DNA from: Sphingobium sp. AP50
Lineage (GTDB): Bacteria > Pseudomonadota > Alphaproteobacteria > Sphingomonadales > Sphingomonadaceae
Direction of reading: 5' to 3'
Length of the DNA: 64,000 nt
Assembly (NCBI RefSeq): GCF_900109095.1
Contig: NZ_FNYZ01000002.1
Location: 62,001-126,000 of the forward strand
The position numbers and the translations under genes are program-made. Below are positions 28,988 through 38,100 of this stretch, in pieces. Under the pieces are notes generated by a model, which searched no databases, was not told where the DNA came from, and worked only from the letters and a program-made list of their open reading frames with translations. Every line of letters starts with the position of its first letter. Position 1 is the first letter of the stretch.

Positions 28988-29699
28988 TCGCCCGACCGAC
29001 TGGCTGACCGCCCGCCCCTTCGCCCATAGGGGCCTGCATGGGGGCGGGATCAGCGAAAACGGCATGGCGGCCTTCGAAGCCGCCATTGCTGGCGATTATG
29101 GTATTGAATGCGATGTCCGGCCAAGCCGGGATGGTATCGCCTTCGTCTTTCACGACGCCGGGCTGAACCGCATGGCCGGCCGGGACGACAAGCTGGCCGA
29201 TCTGGAAGGCGCCACGCTGGATGGCGTAGCATTGCCCGATGGCAGCATGATCCCGCGCCTGTCCACCCTCTTGGCCCGCTGCGACGGACGAGTTCCGCTC
29301 CTTGTCGAAATCAAGTCGGATGGCCGCGATATCGATCCGATTTGCCGGGCGGTAGCCCATGACCTCACACTCTGGCCCGATGCGCCTGTAGCGGTGATGT
29401 CCTTCAATCCGCGGACGATGCGCTGGTTTGCGTGCCATCGGCCGGAACAGATACGCGGTCTGGTCGTGACGCAACAGGGCAAGGGCTGGCTGCGCGGCCG
29501 GATCGAACGCACCCTTGCGCTTTGGCTCGCGAAACCCGACTTTATCGCCTGTGACATTCGCGACCTGCCTTCCGCCCTGTCCCGCCATGCCCGCGCAAGG
29601 GGCCTGCCCGTGCTGACATGGACGGTGCGCAGCGAGGGCGACCGCCATCAGGCCGCGGCCCATGCCGACCAGATCATTTTCGAGATCGCCCATGGCTGA
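28968..29699 (+). CDS. glycerophosphodiester phosphodiesterase
   Basis: A protein of about 243 residues with the GDPD TIM-barrel motifs FAHRGLHGGGISENGMAAF, GIECDVRPSRDGIAFVFHD (catalytic His and Glu/Asp ligands) and VEIKSD. It hydrolyses glycerophosphodiesters to glycerol-3-phosphate and an alcohol. No ATG lies before the barrel; TTG 28968, inside the RidA gene end, is the best start and implies translational coupling. No signal peptide is seen, so it is cytoplasmic. Confidence 0.85.
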   Translation: MSARRPDRPTDWLTARPFAHRGLHGGGISENGMAAFEAAIAGDYGIECDVRPSRDGIAFVFHDAGLNRMAGRDDKLADLEGATLDGVALPDGSMIPRLSTLLARCDGRVPLLVEIKSDGRDIDPICRAVAHDLTLWPDAPVAVMSFNPRTMRWFACHRPEQIRGLVVTQQGKGWLRGRIERTLALWLAKPDFIACDIRDLPSALSRHARARGLPVLTWTVRSEGDRHQAAAHADQIIFEIAHG

Positions 29700-30825
29700 T
29701 GTGACGGCGCGTATCGCCGCGGGCGTGGCGGATTTCGATCGCGCGCAATGGGATGCCTGCGCGGGCGACGCCAATCCCTTCGTCAGCTGGGATTTCCTCG
29801 TCGCGCTGGAACGATCGGGCAGCGTGGGCGGCACCAGCGGCTGGCAGCCCATCCCCCTCGTCATCGATGGCCCGGACGGCCGCATCGCCGCCGCCGCCCC
29901 CGCTTATGGCAAGAGCCACAGCCAGGGCGAATATGTGTTCGACCATAGCTGGGCCGACGCATGGGAGCGGGCCGGCGGACGCTATTATCCCAAGATCCAG
30001 ATCGCTGCCCCCTTCTCCCCCGTACCCGGCCCGCGCCTGCTGCTCCGCGATCCGGAACAGGCGCCCGCGCTGATCGCCGGGCTGGAGATGCTGGTCGAGC
30101 GCAACGGCCTGTCATCGGCCCACGCGACCTTCATCGATGCCGATCAGGTGCCGCTATTCGAAGCGGCGGGATGGCTGATCCGCGAGGATAGCCAGTTCCA
30201 CTGGACCAATCGCGGCTATGGAAGTTTCGACGATTTCCTCGCCGACCTGTCGAGCGAGAAGCGCAAGAATATCCGCAAGGAAAGGCGGCGCGCGGTCGAG
30301 GGGCTGGAGATACTCCACCTGACCGGCAGCGACTTGACCGAAGCGCATTGGGATATTTTCTGGGCTTTCTATCAGGATACCGGCGCCCGCAAATGGGGCC
30401 AGCCCTATCTGACCCGCGCCTTCTTCTCGATCCTGGGTGAAAGCATGGCGGACAAGGTCTTGCTGATGCTCGCTCTACGCGACGGACAGCCGATCGCCGG
30501 CGCGCTCAACCTGATCGGCGCGGACACGCTTTATGGTCGCTATTGGGGCTGTACCGAAGACGTTCCCAACCTGCATTTCGAGCTTTGCTATTATCAGGCG
30601 ATCGACGTCGCCATCGCCCGCGGACTGGCCAGGGTCGAAGCCGGCGCGCAGGGCGGCCACAAGCTGGCACGCGGCTATGCGCCAGAGCCGACATGGTCGG
30701 CGCACCATATCCCCAATCCGGGCTTCCGCCGGGCGATCGCCGATTTCCTCGCGGCCGAACGCGAAGGCGTGCAGCGCGATCGGCTATGGCTCAACGAACG
30801 AACCCCGTTTCGGAAAGACGGCTGA
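29692..30825 (+). CDS. FemAB/GNAT-like acyltransferase (DUF482-type)
   Basis: A 377-residue protein of the DUF482/peptidogalycan-type acyltransferase family: NPFVSWDFLVALERSG, QGEYVFDHSWADAWERAGGRYYPK, SSEKRKNIRKERR and GHKLARGYAPEPTWSAHH are characteristic. Two tandem GNAT-like folds are expected. Substrate unknown; an aminoacyl or acyl transfer is inferred. ATG 29692 overlaps the previous stop by 8 bases (ATGGCTGA), so it ends the operon that starts with DUF3572. Confidence 0.83.
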   Translation: MADVTARIAAGVADFDRAQWDACAGDANPFVSWDFLVALERSGSVGGTSGWQPIPLVIDGPDGRIAAAAPAYGKSHSQGEYVFDHSWADAWERAGGRYYPKIQIAAPFSPVPGPRLLLRDPEQAPALIAGLEMLVERNGLSSAHATFIDADQVPLFEAAGWLIREDSQFHWTNRGYGSFDDFLADLSSEKRKNIRKERRRAVEGLEILHLTGSDLTEAHWDIFWAFYQDTGARKWGQPYLTRAFFSILGESMADKVLLMLALRDGQPIAGALNLIGADTLYGRYWGCTEDVPNLHFELCYYQAIDVAIARGLARVEAGAQGGHKLARGYAPEPTWSAHHIPNPGFRRAIADFLAAEREGVQRDRLWLNERTPFRKDG

Positions 30826-31122
30826 TCAGGCCGCGCGCATCTGCGTGAAGGCGATCACGGCGCGCGCCTGACGCTGCGCCTCGGCGATTTCCCGCGCCGT
30901 CATTTCCTCGGCGATCTCGGCCCGCATCGATTGCCCCTGCTCGCTGCCACGCAGCGCGGCGAGGTTGAACCATTTATGCGCCTCGATCAGGTCGATCGGC
31001 AGTTCGCCTTCGCCGCAGCTATAAGCGACGCCCAGATCGAAACAGTCGTCCGCCGTTCCATAAGCCGCCCGCGACAGGCGGGCTTCCATCAGAAATTGTG
31101 CGCTCTTGATGCTGTTACCCAT
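30826..31122 (-). CDS. small SEL1-repeat-like protein
   Basis: A 98-residue protein with one or two SEL1/TPR-like helical hairpins: ADDCFDLGVAYSCGEGELPIDLIEAHKWFNLAALRGSEQGQSMRAEIAEEM. The YSCGEG...DLIEAHKWFNLAA pattern is the sel1 signature. Probably a protein-interaction module. Its stop abuts the acyltransferase stop. The 218 bases after it hold the divergent promoters for this gene and the MFS gene. Confidence 0.78.
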   Translation of the reverse strand: MGNSIKSAQFLMEARLSRAAYGTADDCFDLGVAYSCGEGELPIDLIEAHKWFNLAALRGSEQGQSMRAEIAEEMTAREIAEAQRQARAVIAFTQMRAA

Positions 31123-31340
31123 GATGTCTGCCCCTGTTCAATCCTAAATCAATGGATCTGGACCCCCTTTTCCACGAGCAGCAGGTTGGACCGGGAACCG
31201 ATAAAAAATGGTTAACACGAAATTTTCCATGATATCATAGGACAAAACGGGCCTCTGCTTGGGATGATCGGGTGCCGTTACGGCATTGCGTGGCAGATAA
31301 AGACTGGAACAAGGGGCCTGTTGCCCCCATAGCCGCCCGC

Positions 31341-32606
31341 ATGACCCAGATACCTTCCACCGCCGCCCCATCGCGAGAAATCCATTTCCGCGAATTCGTG
31401 CTGCTGTGCGCCTGCCTCATGGCGATGAACGCCCTGTCGATCGATCCCATGCTGCCGGCGCTGCCGGATATCGGCCGTGATCTGGCCATTCCGCATCCCA
31501 ATGACCGGCAATTGATCATCAGCATCTATTTTCTGGGGCTGGGGTTCGGATCGCTGCTGTTCGGCGTGCTGTCCGACCGGTTCGGGCGCAAGCGGGTCCT
31601 GGGATGCGCGATGGCTCTGTTCATCCTGTCCACCATCGCCTGCGCCAGCGCGCAGAGCTTCTTCATGCTGCTGGTGGCGCGGGGCAGCGCCGGTTTCTTC
31701 GCCGGGGCTAGCCGGGTCATCACCGTCGGCATCGTCCGTGACCAGTTCAAGGGTGACGCCATGGCGCGAGTCATGTCATTGATCTTTGCCGTGTTCATGC
31801 TGATCCCGGTGATGGCCCCCAGCTTTGGTCAAGCGATTCTGTGGATTGCGCCATGGCGCTGGATTTTCTGGGTGCTGGTAATTCTGGCCAGCCTGATCCT
31901 AGGCTGGATGATCACGCGTCTGCCCGAAACGCTGAAGCCCGAAAATCGCATCCGCATCACACCGGGCGCACTGCTCCACACCATCGGCACCGTCATCCGC
32001 ACGCGCAGTTCGATCGGCTATATGCTGGCGAGCGGCGTGGTGATGGGCGGCCTGATCGGCTTCATACTGTCTATCCAGCAGATTTTCTTCGACGTCTTTC
32101 ACGCGCAGAAGATCTTTCCGATCGGGTTCGCCATGATCGCCGGCTGCATGGGATTGGGCAGCCTGATCAACAGCCGGATGGTGTCCCGCTTCGGCGCACG
32201 ACGGATGAGCCAGAGCGCCTTGCTGGCCTTCATCCTGATCGCAGCGGTCCATCTGGCGGTGATCCTGACCGGGTATGAGACACTGGTGACATTCATGGTG
32301 CTTCAGGCGATGACGATGATGACGGTCGCCTTCACCGCATCCAATTTCAGCGCAATCTCGATGGAGCCCTTCCACAAGGGCGCCGGTGTTGCGTCGTCTT
32401 TCCAGGCCTTTCTGACCACGGCGCTGTCGAGTGCATTGGGCAGCATCGTCGGGCGCGCCTTTGACGGGACGACCCTGCCCTTCACCATCGGCCTGCTGGT
32501 CTTTGGCTCCGCATCCTTCCTGATCGTGATCTGGGCGGAACATGGCAAACTGTTCACGCGCCCCAATCTGGGTTCGTTGCGCGACGCCGACGTCGACTTC
32601 CATTAA
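31341..32606 (+). CDS. MFS transporter, Bcr/CflA-type drug efflux
   Basis: A 421-residue inner-membrane transporter with about 12 helices. The loop 2-3 motif A is GVLSDRFGRKRVLG, and RQLIISIYFLGLGFGSLLFG and ARGSAGFFAGASRVI fit the Bcr/CflA subfamily of proton-coupled exporters. ATG 31341 is chosen as the start closest to the first helix. Substrate not predictable. A strong terminator follows. Confidence 0.87.
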   Translation: MTQIPSTAAPSREIHFREFVLLCACLMAMNALSIDPMLPALPDIGRDLAIPHPNDRQLIISIYFLGLGFGSLLFGVLSDRFGRKRVLGCAMALFILSTIACASAQSFFMLLVARGSAGFFAGASRVITVGIVRDQFKGDAMARVMSLIFAVFMLIPVMAPSFGQAILWIAPWRWIFWVLVILASLILGWMITRLPETLKPENRIRITPGALLHTIGTVIRTRSSIGYMLASGVVMGGLIGFILSIQQIFFDVFHAQKIFPIGFAMIAGCMGLGSLINSRMVSRFGARRMSQSALLAFILIAAVHLAVILTGYETLVTFMVLQAMTMMTVAFTASNFSAISMEPFHKGAGVASSFQAFLTTALSSALGSIVGRAFDGTTLPFTIGLLVFGSASFLIVIWAEHGKLFTRPNLGSLRDADVDFH

Positions 32607-32615
32607 AATGGAGCA

Positions 32616-32649
32616 TTAAAAAAGGGGCGGTTTCCCGCCCCCTTTTTTT
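32616..32649. terminator. bidirectional intrinsic terminator
   Basis: Stem GGGGCGG (32624-32630) and CCGCCCC (32635-32641) with a four-base loop is flanked by an A-run on the left and seven T on the right. It lies between the convergent MFS and APC transporter genes and can stop both. Confidence 0.88.
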
Positions 32650-32656
32650 GTTCCGA

Positions 32657-34219
32657 TCAGGCGTCCTTGCCGCCCGGCGTATGCGCGCCGGGAAGCGGCG
32701 GCACCGGCTGCGGGGGGATGCCCGCATCATCTTCGGCGACATCCACCACGCCCCGGCCGACATGGCTGCGGCTGCGGCTATAGGCGAAATAGACGATCAG
32801 ACCGACGGCGGCCCAGCCGACGAACATCAGCTTGGTTTCGACGCCCAGGCTCCAGAAGAGATAGAGGCAGCCCAGGATCGCGATCGGTGCGGTCACCATG
32901 ATCGCGGGGGTGCGGAACGGACGGGCGCGGTTCGGATCCGTCTTGCGCAGCTGCATCACCGCGATCGACACGGCGGCGAAAGCAAAGAGCGTGCCCGAAT
33001 TGGAGATGTCCGCCAGGATGCCGACCGGGAAGAAGGCGGCGAACAGCGCCACGAAGATGCCGGTCAGGATGGTGATGACATGCGGCGTCTTATAGGTGGG
33101 ATGCACCTTCGAGAAGACCGCAGGCAGCAGGCCGTCACGGCTCATGACGAAGAAGATGCGAGTCTGGCCGAACATCATCATCAGGATGACCGAGGGCAGC
33201 GCCAGACCGGCGGCGAGGCCGAGCAGGTTGCCGATCTGGGGCCAGCCGATTTCACGCAGCGTCCAGGCCAGCGCTTCCTTCGAACAGGTGACGGCTTCCG
33301 TACCAGCGGCGGCCAGCGCGGCGCATTGCTGCGACAGGGCGGTGGAGCCGGGCGCCAGCACTTCACCGGCCGGGCCGGCGACCGGCTGCGCACCGACGGT
33401 GCCGATGACGCCAGCGGCGACGAGCATGTAGAAGATGGTGCAGATACCGAGCGAACCGATCAGGCCGATCGGCATGTTACGCTGCGGATTCTTGGTTTCT
33501 TCCGCAGCCGTCGAAACAGCGTCGAAACCGACATAGGCGAAGAAGATCGAGGCGGCCGCGGCCGAAATGCCCGAAAAGCCCAGCGGCGCGAAGGGCGTGA
33601 ACTTGTCCATGTTGATGACCGGCAGGGCCAGAACGATGAACAGGGTCAGCGCCGACACCTTGATCAGCACCAGCACGGCGTTGACGGTCGCACTTTCCTT
33701 GGTGCCGATGACCAGCAGCCAGGTCACAAGGCTGGCGATCAGCATCGCGGGCAGGTTGACCATGCCACCATCGAACGGCCCGCGCGTCAGCAGATCGGGT
33801 ATGTCGAGATGGAATGTATGTTCAATGAGGCCCACGACATAGCCGGACCAACCGACCGACACGGCGCCCGCCGCGACCGCATATTCCAGGATCAGCGCCC
33901 AGCCGACCATCCAGGCGATCAGTTCGCCCATCACGGCATAGCTATAGGTGTAGGCGGAGCCGGACACCGGCACCATCGCCGCCATTTCGGCGTAACACAG
34001 CGCCGCTACGGCGCAGACGAAGCCGGCAATGACGAAGGAAAGCATCATGCCGGGGCCGGCCTTCTGCGCCGCCTCCGCCGTGAGCACGAAGATGCCGGTG
34101 CCGATGACGGCGCCGATGCCCAGCATGGTCAGCTGGAATGCGCCCAGCGACCGGTGCAGCGATTTTTTCTCTGCCGTCGCCAATATGGCGTCGAGAGGCT
34201 TAACGCGCCCGAAAATCAT
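32657..34219 (-). CDS. APC-superfamily amino acid permease
   Basis: A 520-residue permease with 12 or more helices. The N-terminal MLGIGAVIGTGIFVLTAEAA, AALCYAEMAAMVPVSGSAYTYSY and FFAYVGFDAVSTAAEETKNPQRNMPIG are hallmarks of the cationic amino acid transporter group of the APC superfamily. The last 50 residues are a soluble proline-rich tail. Substrate is not determinable; it is probably an amino acid. It has its own promoter in the 160 bases before pgeF. Confidence 0.9.
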   Translation of the reverse strand: MIFGRVKPLDAILATAEKKSLHRSLGAFQLTMLGIGAVIGTGIFVLTAEAAQKAGPGMMLSFVIAGFVCAVAALCYAEMAAMVPVSGSAYTYSYAVMGELIAWMVGWALILEYAVAAGAVSVGWSGYVVGLIEHTFHLDIPDLLTRGPFDGGMVNLPAMLIASLVTWLLVIGTKESATVNAVLVLIKVSALTLFIVLALPVINMDKFTPFAPLGFSGISAAAASIFFAYVGFDAVSTAAEETKNPQRNMPIGLIGSLGICTIFYMLVAAGVIGTVGAQPVAGPAGEVLAPGSTALSQQCAALAAAGTEAVTCSKEALAWTLREIGWPQIGNLLGLAAGLALPSVILMMMFGQTRIFFVMSRDGLLPAVFSKVHPTYKTPHVITILTGIFVALFAAFFPVGILADISNSGTLFAFAAVSIAVMQLRKTDPNRARPFRTPAIMVTAPIAILGCLYLFWSLGVETKLMFVGWAAVGLIVYFAYSRSRSHVGRGVVDVAEDDAGIPPQPVPPLPGAHTPGGKDA

Positions 34220-34381
34220 GAATGATGCCCTTTACACTCAATCTGTTTTGCTCGGGCAGCGTAACGCCGCCCCCCTTGAGCTATGAACGCGAGACTATCG
34301 CCTAATCCGCCACGCGCAAGTATGTTGCGTGGATGAGACATGCTCGTCCAATAGCGGCGCAGACTGACAAGGAGCTGACCT

Positions 34382-35149
34382 ATGATCGAATTGCTGCGCG
34401 CGAACGGGCTGGAAGACGTGCCGCACGGCTTTGCGGGGCGGCGCGGCGGCGTATCGACGGGCGTGCATGCCGGACTGAATGTTGGCCTTGGATCGCAGGA
34501 TGATCGCGAAGCCGTGATGCGCAACCGTGATCTGGCGCGGGATGCGCTGCTGCCGGGCGCGACTCTGGTGACGGTGCATCAGGTGCACTCCCCCGATGTG
34601 GTGACGGTGATCAATCCGATCGCCGACACCGCACGGCCGGCCGCCGATGCGATGGTGACGAACCATCCGGGGCTGGTTCTGGGCATATTGACCGCAGACT
34701 GCGTCCCAGTGCTGTTCGCCGACGCGAATGCGGGCGTCGTGGGCGCGGCCCATGCCGGGTGGAAAGGCGCGATCGGCGGCGTGACCGACCGGACGATCGA
34801 AGCAATGGTCGCGCTGGGCGCCGATCCGGCGCGAATCGCCTGCGCCATCGGCCCCTGCATCGGCCGCGCCTCTTATGAAGTGGGCGACGATTTTGCTGCC
34901 CGCTTCGAACAGGACGATAGCGCCAATGAACGCTTCTTCACCCCCGGACGGCCGGGCCACCACCAGTTCGATATCGCCGCCTATGTGGCCACACGCCTTG
35001 CCGGTGCCGGCATCGGACGGATCGCCCTGCTGGACGAGGATACCTATAGCCAGCCCGACCGCTTCTACAGCTATCGTCGCGCCTGCCACGCGCAGGAAAG
35101 CGATTATGGGCGGCAGATATCGATGATCGCCTTACCCAGCCACCGTTAA
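34382..35149 (+). CDS. pgeF: PgeF peptidoglycan editing factor (laccase-domain, YfiH family)
   Basis: A 255-residue cytoplasmic protein of the DUF152 multicopper-like family. Zinc-ligand segments are visible: TVHQVHSPDV, LTADCVPVLF and GAAHAGWKGAIGG with the Cys-His pair, plus CAIGPCIGRASYEVG. E. coli PgeF removes mis-incorporated L-Ser from peptidoglycan precursors. It is convergent with tamB. Confidence 0.9.
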   Translation: MIELLRANGLEDVPHGFAGRRGGVSTGVHAGLNVGLGSQDDREAVMRNRDLARDALLPGATLVTVHQVHSPDVVTVINPIADTARPAADAMVTNHPGLVLGILTADCVPVLFADANAGVVGAAHAGWKGAIGGVTDRTIEAMVALGADPARIACAIGPCIGRASYEVGDDFAARFEQDDSANERFFTPGRPGHHQFDIAAYVATRLAGAGIGRIALLDEDTYSQPDRFYSYRRACHAQESDYGRQISMIALPSHR

Positions 35150-35166
35150 GCTACACCGACGCGGGA

Positions 35167-38100
35167 TCAATAATCCTTCGAATAGCGCAGGTTCGCTGAC
35201 GACCCGGCATTGGTGCCGGTCTTCGACAACAGGCTCAGCGTCTTCGACAGGGCGATTTCCAGCTGCGTTGCGGTGAAGCCCTTCGAATCGGTGATCACCT
35301 CCACATAGATATTGTTGGAGATATGCTGCCCGACCGCCAGCGACGTGCTGCGTCCGGTCGCTTCATCGCCACCAACGATACCGATGCGGTCTAGCCCGGT
35401 CGCGCCCTGCAACTTGCCCATCGGATTGAGGCCACCGCTGCCCCCGCGCAATCCGTTGAGCGCAGCAGCCAACTGGATCGCCTGCGTGGCGGACAGGTTG
35501 GCGACATTCTCCCCAAACAGGATGCGCGACAGGATTTCATCCTGAGGCAAGGTCGGCGTGGAGATGAAGGCGATTTCCGGCTGCTGCGCCGATCCCGTCA
35601 CCTGCAGGCCCGCCGTCACGCTGTCGATCGTCGTTTCCGCCTTGATCGCAAGTGTCGGGTTCAGCATCGGCCCGTTGAAGGTGATGATGCCCTGCTCCAG
35701 ATCGAACTGATGGCCCGAGAAGCTGTAGCGGCCACGCAGCACCTCGATCTTGCCGATGACACGCGGCGCGGCGGTGGTGCCGGTAACGCGCATGTCGGTC
35801 TTCCATTCGGAATCCAGCCCCATGCCGGTGACATAGATCTGATTGTCCGCCCGCACCCGAATGTCGAGCTTCCAGTCGGCCGGCTTGGCTTCCGCCTTGC
35901 GCGCCGCCAGTCGCTGGTCCAGCGCATCGGGGCCAGCGCCCTTGCGCCGGATGCCGGTCAGCTCGCGAATCTCGGTGCCACCCTGCCAGGCCACCTTGTA
36001 CCGGGTTTCGGGCAGCGACAGGTCGCCCTTGATCAGGCCGCCGGTCTGCGCGCTGTTGGTGATGTTCAGCGTACCGCTGACGACGCTGGTGATATCCTCG
36101 CTGCGCGCCAGCCGCGCATGGTCCATCTTGACCGCGATCGCCATCGGGAAGCCGCTGTCCGCCGCCAGCCCGACATTGCCGGACGCCTGCACGGTGCCAT
36201 CACCGGCCCGGCCGGAGAAGTCGCGGATTTCAAGATGATCGTTGGTGAAGCGGCCATCCAGCTTCATCTGGGTGACGCGAGTGCCGAATGTCTCATTCTC
36301 ATAGGTCAGCGCATTGGCCCGTACCACGCCATTCAGACGCGGATCGGCCAGCTTCCCGCTAAAGTCCGCGGCAACCGCCAGCCCGCCGGTCAGTTGCTGA
36401 TCCGCCATTCCCGCGAAGGAGAAGAGCACATCGGCCGGCCCCGCATAGCGGATGCCACCGCCCAGCGGCGCATTCTGCAACTGTTCCGCCCAGCTTGCGC
36501 CAGATCCCGGAGGCGCCAGCGTCGCGACGAAACGGCCGAGCGTACTATTGCCTTCGCGGATCAGTCCGCGCATGTCGCCGCCCGCCGAAGACAGCTTGCC
36601 TTCCACATTCATCGACACCGGATCGGACACGGCGCTCAGGCTCGACCGGCGAAAATCGGCGATAGCCAGCCGCGTGGTCGCGGTCGGGAAGGCGCTGCCC
36701 TGCTGGCTATAATCCAGCGTGCCGGTCGCCCGCCCGCCAATGCCCAGCCCCGGCGAAGCGAGATTGACGATCGCCAGATCGAAATCCTTGAACCGCGCCT
36801 GCGCGGTCGTGGTGTCACCGAAGCGACCCGCCAGATCGACCTTGCCCTGCGGCAGGACCAGCGTTGCGGGTTCCAGACGATAGCCGCCCTGTTCGACCCG
36901 GATGATCGCCGGTTGCGCCAGCTTGAAGTCGATATTGGCGGCCTTGCCCTGCATATGCACGGCATAGAGATCGGGCCGCAGCGCCGCATTGACCGCGACC
37001 GAGAAGGGTACCCCGCTGGAGCCATCCGCGACCATCTGCGCGCGCCCGCGACCGCCCTGATAGTCGACCCGTGCCCGCGCCTTGCGCACGACATAGGCGC
37101 CATAGGCGGCATTGGCGATCTGCGCGTCGGCCTTGATCTGCGGCTGGTCGGTCAGCAGCATGGAGGCGGTGACGATCGCCCGGCCGATGACGATATCGGC
37201 CTCACCGGGCAGCTTGGCATTGCTGGCGGTGGCGTTGACGTCCACGCCCTGCACCTTGCCGACCGCCGCCAGTCTGACCGCGCCATTGATGCCGGAGCCG
37301 TTCATCGCCAGTTGCCCGGTAAAGGGACCGGCGGCGTTCTGCTGGATGCGGCCATTCATGTCGATCCCGGCGAAGCGGGCCTTGGTCACGTCGATCGTCA
37401 GCGGCCCCTGTGCCGTGCGGATCAGCACATTGGCGAAGAAGGGCCCATAGGGCGAACCGCCCGTGGCTTCGAGCCGATAGCCCGCCGCTTCGCCGTTCAG
37501 CTTGGCAACCACATCGGTCAGTTGCACGCCGACATTGGGCCGCGCCGCGCGCAACACCGCCTGCGGTCTTTCCATGGTCCCGCGCACCGTCAGCGCGAGC
37601 GGGCCATATTGCTTGGACGAAGCCGTCGCGTCGAACGCAACCTGCCCGTCGGTGTCGTAACTGCCCGAACCACGGTGGATGGTGAAGTTGGGCGCTGCGC
37701 CCTTCAAACCCGCCAGCGTGAACTTGCCCTCCGGCGTCATGCCGATGCGGCCGGACATGACCGCATTGCCGCCCAGAAAGTCGCGGACGGAGGCGTTCTC
37801 CCAGCGTGCGGTCCGCACGCCGAACCGTCCGCCCAGCCCGAAACCGCCCTTGGGGCCGGGGATCAGTTCGACATCGGTATTGAGGTTGACGATGCCGACG
37901 CCGTCGATCTTGTAATCATTGACCCGGCCTTTGAGCGCGCCGCGATAAATGGCGTTGTCGAGGTCGGCCAGCACGATGGCGGTGGCATCGATCTTGTTGC
38001 TGTCGATCTTCAGATTATCGCTGATCAGCTTGCCCGCGGCATAAGCGAAATCGCCCTTCACCCGCAGATTCTGGAGCAGGCCGCCGGCCGCGGCGTTCAG

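Noticed and set aside
32648..34225. Open frame of 525 codons antisense to the APC permease
   Set aside because: His/Asp/Arg-rich shadow opposite a clear permease.
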